This document shows, in pieces, positions 33,819 to 43,385 of a DNA stretch of 64,000 nt (position 1 is the first letter of the stretch; the number at the start of each line of letters is the position of its first letter). A program made the translations under genes and the position numbers. The notes under the pieces were generated by a model. The model was not told where the DNA came from, made no database searches, and saw nothing but the letters and a program-made list of their open reading frames with translations. Source of the DNA: Echinarachnius parma (taxonomy: Eukaryota; Echinodermata; Echinoidea; Clypeasteroida; Echinarachniidae); assembly GCA_037951105.1 (NCBI GenBank), contig JBAMJV010007116.1:62001-126000 (forward strand), read 5' to 3'.

Positions 33819-34031
33819 TGACACTTTTAATGGCATTATAATACGTTCAGGGACAATTATGGCGAAAGATAAATGGAAACATAGTCAGAAATAACCGACA
33901 CCACTTGGTTTCCTAGGAAATCGTACGATTTCCTAGAAAACCCATGTGGTGTCGGTTATTTCTGACTAAGTTTGTATCAATATTTTGTCATAAGTCCCTT
34001 GACCGTATTATTATGCCGTTAAAAGTGTCAC
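33819..34031. mobile_element. 213-bp fold-back element
   Basis: 'gtgacacttttaatggcatt' at the left is matched inverted by 'ggc/cgttaaaagtgtcac' at the right. The centre is a strong palindrome: 'agtcagaaataaccgacacc' against 'ggtgtcggttatttctgact'. Confidence 0.8.
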
Positions 34032-34173
34032 ATTTTAGTATGGATCATAACATAAGAAATTGTGGATGTTTGTGTGTGTACAGTGTTTGTGTCGGTGTAT
34101 TTTACACTTGATTTGTACACTTGAGATGTAAACTCTTATTATTTAAAACGTTATTCAATTGTTAATGTTATAT

Positions 34174-34732
34174 AAAATGGATAGTTGAGTTATGGTAAGG
34201 ACAGTAAAGTTTTGGTCAAACTGAATTTTAATAACCAAAGCCTGCGCCATTATATCACAAACTAATAGTTAAAACTCGAATGAATGCAACATTACAAATG
34301 ACTCGGTAAAGATTATTTTATCATTAAAAAAGAGCCGTTTAAACTCAAAGGGCGCTCTCTAAATACTCGTCGGTTTCAACCATAATATATAAAATATTGT
34401 GCATGTGATGTTTTGTTGAAATAGTGATTAGATCTAGAGAGATAATCAACAACTATTTAAAAACCTCTTTTGTAAATTTTTGAAAAGAGGAAGCATTTTT
34501 TAAATTGTTTAACGGCTGGTTCAAAATTTTCGAATAGTGTGGGCCCCACATTTATTACAAATGTTATGTTATTGATATTTCAGCTATTTCTGAACCGAAT
34601 TTTGATCAAATAAAATTTATTCTGTCAAAAAATGATTGTATGTTGTTTATAATTTGACACTCAGTTTTCATTATCTCGCAAAAAAAAATTTTGTGTAACG
34701 CCCTCTCTACCAAAACTCAACTGTCCCTTTAA
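34174..34732. mobile_element. MITE, AAAGGGATAGTTGAG family, copy 4 (inverted)
   Basis: The interior reads as the reverse complement of copies 1-3 ('gaaccgaattttgatc'), with matching ends. Confidence 0.82.
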
Positions 34733-35383
34733 TTTGGAGAAATAAAAATCACTTTTTGCCTTACATATATACACACACGCATGCAAACACTCTTTTCTGG
34801 TTTTAAGTGAATTTTTAAGTGAACATATAAAATGTTACAATTGTAAAGGTATTTGGTGGAAATAAATTCATAAATTCAATAGAATTCCCCTGGGGAATGG
34901 TCTTCTTTATTTCCACAAATCATTTAAAAAAACAAAATACATGTACAAGAAAAGCATGAGGTATATACAGTAAAACAGAAAAAAACAACCATAACAAAGA
35001 GACAAGAGAATAGAAAAAGTTAATGATTGTGGAGGGATCAGATGAAAGTTTTGATGAAAACTTATGGGTATTATCTCAAGATAAAATATGGATTAAAATT
35101 ACAATAGATTTCAATCAAGTTAAAGTTGCATTGTCATACTATAAAATTACACAAGACATAACGCAATACCCTCCCGTGCCATAAGTATTGGCAACATGGT
35201 GAAATCCGTTACATGTTTGGTAAATGACTTACCTGACTTACCTATGTTGTAGCGGCGTTTTGTTCTAAATAATTGAATAGTGACCGACATTCCAGTATAA
35301 ATGGAAGGTGCACATTGTTCACTTTCCCATTCAAGGCCACTGAGTCCCTCATGCACACACCATGGTTAAGACATCTGGGTCAT

Positions 35384-36010
35384 CTAAAGGCCCAGTCCCA
35401 TACTGACGATTTTCACGGCGAATCGCAACGATTTGACATTCGTGGAGAAAATCGCTTAGGTCGTGTTGCATCGTGTTACATCGTATCGGTTCTTCCCCCA
35501 AAACCGTTGCGCATCGGGAAGAAAATCGTGAAAGTGGAGCCAAAATCGCCGTCTTCAACTGGTCAAGACAATCGCCACGCCACGACGATTTTCACCAAAA
35601 ATCATTGTATTTACCGTTGCATATTCGTGTCAAGTCGTTCCACATCGTTGCAATTCGTTGCGACTCGTATCGCTTCGTTGTAAAGATCGCCGCTTTCCGT
35701 TTTTTAACTGACCATGGGCGTAGAGACTTACGTAATACCTACTCATCACGGGGGGGGGGGGGGGGGGTGAATGAATAGATCATCCCCCTATTGAATGGTA
35801 TCAATGACAGATCTACGCCCATGGAACTGACTCAAACAAGTCCGATTGTTCATATTGTGCACTGCCCAATTGTTCCATAAAAACATGTGAGGAAATCGTT
35901 GCGACATGGCGATAGTTTTGAACCGGTTCAAAACATTCGTTGTGCTAACACGATTCATGGCGTTCTTCGCGATGCGCAACGGTTCGAAGAACGAATTACA
36001 ACGACTCGCA
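35384..36010. mobile_element. Element of the AAGGCCCAGTCCC family, left end and TCGTTGC-rich interior
   Basis: Starts 'aaaggcccagtcccatactg', the same terminus as 27284-27605, and is filled with 'caacgattt', 'tcgttgca' and 'acgactcgcaacg' repeats. An 18-G run lies at 35750-35767. The right terminus was not found before the Tc1 relic. Confidence 0.55.
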
Positions 36011-36020
36011 ACGAACTACA

Positions 36021-36890
36021 ACGAGGTAAAAAGATCACACGTCTGGAAGATTGGTATCTCCTGCGTCAGGCTCGTATGACCCGATTTGAATCTGCACAAA
36101 CCTTGTCAGCTCACTGGAGCTACAGGATTGGTAGGAGAATCTCAAAGAGGACGATACAAAGACGCCTATACTCCCATGATCTTCATGCCCACATTTCCAG
36201 AAGGAAGATTGTCATATCTCGTGTCAATCGCCAGAGACGCATCAGGTGGTCCTCCAGAGTGAGGGATTGGACGATGTAGGACAATTGGAGTCACTTCCGG
36301 TCTTTTCCGACGAGAGCAGGTTTTGCATTTCTCCCAACGACGGAAGAGTAAGAGTCTGGCGTGAAACCAAAACCTCATACGACCCAAGGAACCTGAGACT
36401 ACTCTCAAAGGAATGCAGTTTTAGTCATGGTTTGGGGGTGTCGGCGATCTTGTTGTCGTGTACGGGAACATGGATAACGCAAACATATCGGGGGATTCTG
36501 GACTCTCACTTGTTTCCATCCATTGGTAACATCTTTGGAGACGCGCAACACCCGTTCATTTTCCAGGATGACAACGCTCCGGCGCACAGGGCTGCCCAGA
36601 TGGACAAATAGTATGACGAAAATGGCGTCAGCAGGGTGCAGTGACCTATATAAATCACCAGATGCTAACCCGATAGAGAATCTTTGGGATGCCATCAAGA
36701 GAGCCTCACCATGGACCGACCTATCACCAGGGAGGGTTTGATCCGCTCTATCTTCAGGGTCTGGGGCAGCATCACCCAAGAAAGACTGCATGGTCTATAC
36801 GGGACTATATATCAAGGAGGATGCGCGCCATTATCGGAAGGCGCGGGTACCCAACAGAATACCATAACTTCATGAACTTCACATGATAAA
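36021..36890 (+). pseudogene. Tc1/mariner transposase relic (DD34E type)
   Basis: Family marks occur in order but in different frames: a helix-turn-helix-like 'ISKRTIQRRL' (36140-36165), FSDESRF (about 36304), FQDDNAPAHRA (about 36560) and SPDANPIENLWD (about 36657). The third motif is out of frame with the second, and several stops intervene, so it is inactive. Terminal inverted repeats were not identified. The preceding TCGTTGC-rich element may be its host site. Confidence 0.85.
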
Positions 36891-37055
36891 ATGACTCTTG
36901 ACATGTTAATGAAATGTGCCTGATAATAAGATCTTAAATCATGTACTACAAATTAATTAAAACATCATTTATTATCATGTCATACATTGCCTCCTGTGTA
37001 ATGCATGTGTCTATCTTGCAATACTTTTGGCACTTTTCGCAACTGAATATTTTCG

Positions 37056-37258
37056 GCCCATTTTGTAGTCCAGAATTGGACTGTGGGAATTTATTTTATC
37101 CCTGTTCGCTGCTACCCCGAGAATGGTTGCTTACCCCGAGAATCGCGCAACCCCGAGAATCGCGCACGACTCTCGGGGTATTAAAGCAGCCATTCTCGGG
37201 GTAGCAGCGAACAGGGATAAAATGAATTCCCACAGTCCAATTCTGGGCTACCCATTTT
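37056..37258. repeat. ~200-bp near-perfect palindrome
   Basis: 'ccagaattggactgtgggaa' is matched inverted by 'attcccacagtccaattctgg', and 'ctgttcgctgctaccccgag' by 'ctcggggtagcagcgaacag'. The centre has three 'ccccgagaat' repeats. A fold-back element is likely. Confidence 0.85.
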
Positions 37259-37499
37259 GCGACACTTGACTTCTTTCCGTCCTCCATTCTGAAACGGATA
37301 TATGTATTCCCCGATTTGAAATAAATGACAAATAATGTACCATTTTAAAGGGAAATCGTCGTGCAATGCAATGACACTAAACGAAAAAAGTACAATTTGA
37401 CAATAAGAGTAATATTATCGATCAAAGTTGAGTTTCCGAACTTTTTTTGAGGGGTTTATGATCAAATGTAAAAAAGGTCATTATGAAACCCAAATCTAA

Positions 37500-38245
37500 A
37501 GTTACTATACAATTAAGGTATAATGCATTATGCATTAATATGTCTGTATATAGTATGAACAACTATAATACATTATGATTATACAGTATAATTATAATAC
37601 TGTCTGATCTCCGAATGTCATTGTATGCAAACTTGTACATCGATCCCAATTACCAAGTCCGAAGTCCGTGACCAGAGGTTGTGCAATTAAAGGGATCTAG
37701 TAACTTTGTTGACATGTACAAAAAGTGATGAATGGTTGATGCAATGTATATTGTTGTTATCTCATATGTCCACAGGGTATTGTGTGAAAATTTCAAGTCA
37801 AATGGACATTGTATGGCCAAGTAATGAGCGAAAATGCAAAGTGATATTCAGTAACTCACTGCACTCATTTTGTACACGGAAGAAAAACTCGCCCGGAGTT
37901 TTTCTTATCTGAATACTTCAATCATACATATCTTTGTAACGAAAGGGAAATTTGAAAAACCGAAACCTGTCCCATGATTGTATTGTTAATACGAATACAA
38001 CAAGGTATAAGGGAACCCCTAGAATTAAAATTTTATTTGAGGATTTGGACAATGTTACTAAGTCCCTTTAATATTATTTTTGTATACCGTGTCTTTCTCA
38101 AGTTCTCAAGTGCACCAGAATTAAAAAAATCAATATTTGTTGAAAGAATAGACATATATATGACATTATAGAAAAACAATTTATTGTCAATCAAGTCGCA
38201 CTAGCGAAAAAGTTACGATAAAATAATTATTACAATTGAACGATA
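37500..38245 (+). promoter_or_regulatory. Upstream region of esterase copy B, interrupted by a MITE
   Basis: Matches 20128-20459 on both sides of the MITE at 37687-38071. In copy A the corresponding site is uninterrupted, so the MITE landed after the duplication. Confidence 0.55.
37687..38071 (+). mobile_element. Full-length MITE, GGGATCTAGTAAC family
   Basis: Ends TTAAAGGGATCTAGTAAC and GTTACTAAGTCCCTTTAA. 385 bp, no coding frame. It lies about 175 bp upstream of the copy B start codon. Confidence 0.88.
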
Positions 38246-38493
38246 ATGGAGAGTTTCAGTAATTCTAGCGTCTGCGCGTTAATTGCCCTTTTTGTTTTCC
38301 CATGGGTCGCTTTGACCACGGCCGATGACTTCAATGATGGTGACAAGCCTTTTGTAACGACCGCGAAGGGTGGGAAAATCATAGGAAGTCGTGTCGACTT
38401 TCGACCGTACCAGTTACCGGACATCGCGCGATCAGCGGCCGTGTATAGGGGCATTCCGTACGCACAGCCTCCAACGGGTGCAAGACGATTCAG
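38246..38493 (+). CDS. Esterase B exon 1
   Basis: The signal peptide (CALIALFVFPWVALTTADD) and YRGIPYAQPPTGARRF are preserved. Donor CAG|GTGAGA as in copy A. Confidence 0.82.
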
Positions 38494-38676
38494 GTGAGAT
38501 AAATTGACCAAAACAGTTATCTGTACATAATGTACATAAATTATGAGGACGTAATATCCATCAATGATCCTAATACTTGATAGATATGTATACATTATAT
38601 GCTATATTTTATATTTAGCATATTTCCACCAATAATCAACGCAATATCAATGCCAGTTCTTTCCCTTTCATGACAT

Positions 38677-38907
38677 TATAATAATAATATAGAGCACTTA
38701 TAACATGTATATTGCGCCATGACTCTAGTGAACACTATTCTCAGGCGCAATAGAAAATAAAAAAGGAAAGTAAAGGAGAGAGAGAGAAAAAGAAATCTAG
38801 TCCCTAATCAAATGATAATTTAAACAAAAATGTCTTTATACCTTTTTTAAATGACTCTATTGAGGTTGCATTTCTAACATTAACTGGCAAAGAACTCCAT
38901 AATAGTA
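38677..38907 (-). mobile_element. 3' end of a LINE (CR1/Jockey-like reverse transcriptase C terminus)
   Basis: The minus strand reads LPVNVRNATSIESFKKGIKT followed by FLFKLSF, the usual C-terminal W.SLP..vR.a.s..sFK motif of non-LTR retrotransposons. It is followed by an 'ataagtgctctatattatta' tail. 5'-truncated, in intron 1 of copy B, absent from copy A. Confidence 0.75.
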
Positions 38908-38915
38908 TTACATTC

Positions 38916-39505
38916 AGGCCACCGATTGCGCCGCGAGTATAAGATTGAGGGCGAAGAAGATACGACCTGTTGCGAGTTACTCGCAACCAATAATCGGGAT
39001 CATTCGCGGCATATCATTGGCGAAGCAATATCAATAAAAAGTTATTTCACTCTCATTATACATGATACATTCGGTATGTTCAGGCCACCAATCGCCAAGA
39101 GTGAGATCGAGTGCGACTTGGATACGACCACATTACGACCTGGAGTTTGCAACCCGTAACGAGATAATACGAGAGCTCATTAATTGACGAATCAATATCA
39201 AATCGTTCCCTGTCATAACATGGACAATTCAGTCCAACGGTTACCGCGAGTGAGATCGAGAGAGACAATGATACGACCACACGAAGGCCTGTTGCGAATT
39301 CGCTTGCAACCAAGAATCGGGATCGTTCGATCGCGGCCTCATAGACAAATCAATATCAATGACAGCTATTTATCTCTCTCTATGGTATCCGATTGCCTCG
39401 AGTGATATCGAGAGCGACTATGATGCGACCACACAACGACCTGCTGCGAGTTTGATTGTATAATCTGGGTCATTCGTGGGATCATTGGCAACGCAAACTT
39501 CATTT
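38916..39505 (+). repeat. Array of four partial exon-2 copies in esterase B intron 1
   Basis: Copies start at about 38918, 39084, 39233 and 39386, then the real exon at 39545; spacings run from 149 to 166 bp. Each matches a particular copy in the copy A array (for example 39084 with 21071, 39386 with 21583), so the array predates the gene duplication. Confidence 0.85.
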
Positions 39506-39544
39506 ATCAACATTTCATTCCCTTTCATGACATTATACATTCAG

Positions 39545-39707
39545 GCCACCGATTGATTCGAGTGAGATCGAGGGCGACTATGACACGACCACACGAGGAC
39601 CTGTTGCGTGTTTGCAACCCAGTAGCGAGTTCATGCGCGAGTATATGGGTGAAGTGGAACAGTCGGAGGATTGTCTCTATTTGGATATCTACGTTCCAGA
39701 ATCAGAG
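39545..39707 (+). CDS. Esterase B exon 2
   Basis: 163 nt, open. Encodes PPIDSSEIEGDYDTTTRGPV and SEDCLYLDIYVPESE. Acceptor ACATTCAG, donor GTATAA. Confidence 0.82.
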
Positions 39708-40038
39708 GTATAATGAAGTTTATTATTACATATGGTATAATATATATCTTATTTGAAATGCCAATCGTAACTGTTAACGGGTAACAATATACAAATATAC
39801 CAATTTCAATAAACCAAATAACAAAACATGATGGTCGGACTGAGTAAGGGATGGTGGGGGTGTTATTACGTTAGGGTGGGTCATGCCCCCCCCCCCCCCA
39901 CCTTCCTCCGAAAAAGATAATTATATATTTCATAATTTCAATTTAGATATATTTTATTGTTTCTATAGCTGATTGTAATCCCAATGTGCGGATTTGATAT
40001 TAATATATTTAAATTGATTTGACCATAATTTCAAGCAG

Positions 40039-40204
40039 GCCACACCGGCACCCCGACCCGTGATGGTATGGATCCACGGCGGTGGGTACCTGTTCGGGAT
40101 GGGGTCTGGATGGGGGCTCCAACCGTTCGGACTAGCCATCCTCGGTGACGTCATCGTGATCACTCTCAACTACCGCCTCGGACCTCTAGGCTTCTTGACC
40201 ACTG
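40039..40204 (+). CDS. Esterase B exon 3
   Basis: 166 nt, open. Encodes [20 protein letters not shown] and [14 protein letters not shown]. Acceptor TCAAGCAG, donor GTAACA. Confidence 0.85.
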
Positions 40205-40299
40205 GTAACACATATTATAGACTTTTTCGAGTGTACATTGGACTGGACGGGTAATAGTGATCAGCCCCCACGTTTAACCATTGTTCGGTCACCCACCCC

Positions 40300-40662
40300 A
40301 GGTAGCAAGCCAACGTTGGACCAACGTTGGAATCTCGAAACTCGTTGGATGTTAAAATCTGGTTGGATATCAACGTTGGTTCAACGTTGGATTATCGCAA
40401 CTCCTTGGAAGTTGAAATCTGGTTTGATACCAACGTTGGTCCAACGTTAGAAACTGGAAACCCATAATACGTTGGACAAACTTGTTGGACCAACGATGGA
40501 TCGATAATGGGGTCCATCGTTGGTCCAACACGTTGTAGCATGCAGCGTCATTTGGGCGTACACAAATATTGATGTTTCAATGTTGCTAGTCAACGTTGGA
40601 GCAACGTTGCGAAAAAATGGCCAGCATTGGTCCAACGATGGACCAACGTTTGTTTGCTACCT
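40300..40662. mobile_element. TIR-bounded CCAACGTTGG minisatellite element
   Basis: AGGTAGCAA at the left and TTGCTACCT at the right bracket a series of 'ccaacgttgg', 'tcaacgttgg' and 'caacgatgg' palindromic units. No coding frame. It lies immediately after esterase B exon 3. Confidence 0.7.
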
Positions 40663-41074
40663 GCAGACCTGGGACCTCATCAGTGGAGTATATCAACGTT
40701 GATATGACCGACTTTGCTAATAAGACGGTTGACCGAACAAAAGCTGAACGTGGGGCGGTGCCTAATCGTGACGTCATCACGTACCAGTCCACTAGTGAAC
40801 ATGTAAATCGAAATGTTCCTTTAGTGCCGGTATAATTGTTAAATTGTTTACATACGCGTTCAATCAATTTCGTTATGTTTGTTTTCGTTATTAACCATGG
40901 ATGATCAGCTGCACCTCAACGATGCGGCCAAATCTGGACTATCTACACACCATTTATACTTCCATTTCTCCTTTTATTATCAATTATTCACGTTATTGTA
41001 TAATAAATATTGAATGTAAATTCGTTATTCGTTTTAATTTTGTATTGTGTAATTTAAAACAAAATTGTTAGGCA

Positions 41075-41150
41075 GGGGCGGATCTAGCTTTTTGCTAAGG
41101 GGGGGGGGGGGGGGGGTTGACCAAATGACGATGCGGATACTGTGTGGGTC
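41075..41150. mobile_element. Single end of a poly-G hAT-like element
   Basis: CAGGGGCGGATCTAGCTTTT followed by a run of more than 15 G's; inverted relative to the right part of 33385-33622. No partner end nearby. Confidence 0.45.
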
Positions 41151-41287
41151 TGGACACATGATGGCGTTTTTCTATGCACACCACTAGAGTCCCTTTATAG
41201 GAGAGTTACGACAACTAGAGTACACAAATGGAAACAAAATGGCGACAGTTGGTTGAAGTGACTGCACGCAGAAATGTTGAGATTAAC

Positions 41288-41995
41288 CCCTGATAGCAGA
41301 CACTGGTAAAAATTACGTCAAATTTACGTCATTTTACGTCGGGTACGTCGTCTTAACGACGTCTTAAATTAACGTCAAAAAGTGAAGATTTTGCACCCGC
41401 GTTTACCGCGATATCGACGTCATATTTTGACGTGATATTGACGTATTTTTTTCCGAAAAGGCGTCTTTATGACGTCTTTAAGTCGTCAATTTGTACCATT
41501 AATTACGTTATTAAGACGACATAAAGACGTCGTATTGGTCAAAATAAGACGTGATTTTTACGTCTGGATTTGACGTGATTTTCACCTTGTGTACGTCGTC
41601 TTTAAGACGTCGTAAATGAACGTCAAAAAGTGAAGATTTTGCACCCGCGTTTACCGTGATATCGACGTCATATTTTGACGTGATATTGACGTATTTTTTT
41701 CCGAAAAGGCGTCTTTACAACGTCTTTAAGACGTCAATTTGTACCATAAATTACGCCATTTAGATGACATAAAGACGTCTTATTGGTCAATATAAGACCT
41801 GCTTTTTACGTCTGGATTTGACGTCATTTCCACCTTGTGTACGTCGTCTTTAAGACGTCGTAAATTCACGTCAAAAAGTGAAGATTTTGCACCCGCGTTT
41901 ACCGTGATATAGACGTCATATTTTGACGTGCTAACGACGTCTTTTTATGACGAAAAAACGTCGTATTGACGTCATATTTTGAAGCGATTTTTACA
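41288..41995. mobile_element. ACGTC-array element, truncated copy
   Basis: Starts CCCTGATAGCAGACACTGG and continues in ~248-bp units ('caccttgtgtacgtcgtc' at 41583 and 41831), each dense in GACGTC/TACGTC. It stops near 41995 without a right terminus. Confidence 0.75.
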
Positions 41996-41999
41996 TTAT

Positions 42000-43385
42000 T
42001 AAAAATTAAAAAATTGAGATGGTTATGTCTTGTAGTATATTCCACAGTCAACAAGTTTTATAACATGTAACACATAATCCTATCCTATTCCTAAATCCTA
42101 AACCTATCCTATAACCTACGTCTAACACCTTACTGATCAGTTGTCGTATAGGTTCCGTATATATATCCCGCTTCTTAGTATGTGAGATTTAAATGGTTAG
42201 TATTGACTGTTTAGTATTTCAAAGAGTTGATGCCTAAATAATTAATTTGCAAATCATGTTGAAAATATTAAAAACAGGTTGGTATTTATATTAGTTTTAA
42301 TATCTGCAAAAACAAGATCATAATAACAATGTTTTCAATGTAAATAGTTATAACAATTGGAATTTTACTTTGCACTCTAATGCGATTGTTTATAATCGAT
42401 CATGAATGAATCCTGTATCCATTAGACCTGAAGACGTTAATCATAAGTCCTACTGTATTTTCTTTTGTTATTCATGTTCTAAAAGGTTTCTTTAGAAAAT
42501 TTAGCAATATTACCACCTTGGGATCATTGGGTTATTTCCACTTTGATACGATCGTTTATAATCGATCATGAATTATTCCTGTAGGCGATCCTATTATGTT
42601 GTAGACGTTCATAAGTCCAATATTTGTTTGTTTGTTTTTACTCATGTTCTAAAGGGATTCTTTAGGAAATCTAGCAATATTACCACCCTGGCATCATTGG
42701 GTTATTTCCACTTTGATACTATCGTTTATAATCGATGATGAATTATTCCTGTAGGCGATAATAGGTTGTAGACAGTCCAATATTTGTTTGTTTTTTCTCA
42801 TGTGCTTAAAGGTTTCTTTAGATAATTTAGCAATGTTACCTTGGCAACATTGAAAATTTGTTGTAGAATTAGCATTATACAGATAATCAGCTAAATTGCA
42901 TATTTGTTTTATTAGGTCAGAGGCAGGCGCGCCGGAAGCAGTTTTGGATTGGGGGGGGGGCAAAACCCCAAGGGGGCTCACAATTTTGGTGTGTATAGGG
43001 GCTCATGCCCAACCACACTCTGGGTTGCCAAGTTTGAGCCAGAGGTGAGAGTGAGACATTGCGAGGGAGCGAAGCGACTGAGCGGGGGGAGGGTGTGGGA
43101 GGGGGGTGTCCCCCCTCCCACGGTAGGGAGTTTTTGCATTTTTGGACTTGAAATTGTGCAATCTGGTGCATACCTAGATAGGAAATTCGGGCTTAAGATT
43201 AACTGCATCTGGGAAAGCGTGTTATGATTTGATATATTTTTCACGAAGAAAGCAAATAATTGACGCACTAATAAATATGCACCACTCCCACATAAATATT
43301 TTATTTAGTGTCATACACAGTTCCAACATAAACCATATATGGCTTATGTATGATCCAACAACATGGCCTACAGCCAATAATGAAT
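42000..43385. repeat. Spacer with three ~170-bp tandem units and a hAT-family fragment
   Basis: 'cgtttataatcgatcatgaa' recurs near 42385, 42550 and 42721 with shared flanks, three units in all. The segment 42923-43200 matches part of 9386-10461 inverted ('gcgagggagcgaagcgactg' and 'ttgaaattgtgcaat'). No gene. Confidence 0.55.

Larger units (their letters stand above)
38246..40204 (+). pseudogene. Carboxylesterase copy B, exons 1-3 only
   Basis: Exons are 38246-38493, 39545-39707 and 40039-40204, identical in length and phase to copy A exons 1-3 (248, 163 and 166 nt). All three are open, with intact splice borders (GTGAGA, GTATAA and GTAACA donors). The leader, the SEDCLYLD loop and HGGG are kept; copy A's FMRDFMGE reads FMREYMGE, so the choline-site position is Tyr. 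Nothing like exons 4-10 is visible in the next 24 kb. Instead two repeat arrays begin 96 bp and about 1.1 kb downstream. It is a partial segmental duplicate, or its 3' part was displaced. The catalytic Ser, Glu and His are absent. Confidence 0.85.

Noticed and set aside
35273..36009. Arg/Ser-rich frames before the Tc1 relic
   Set aside because: They come from TCGTTGC-type repeats of the AAGGCCCAGTCCC element; overlapping open frames on both strands indicate repeat composition, not coding.
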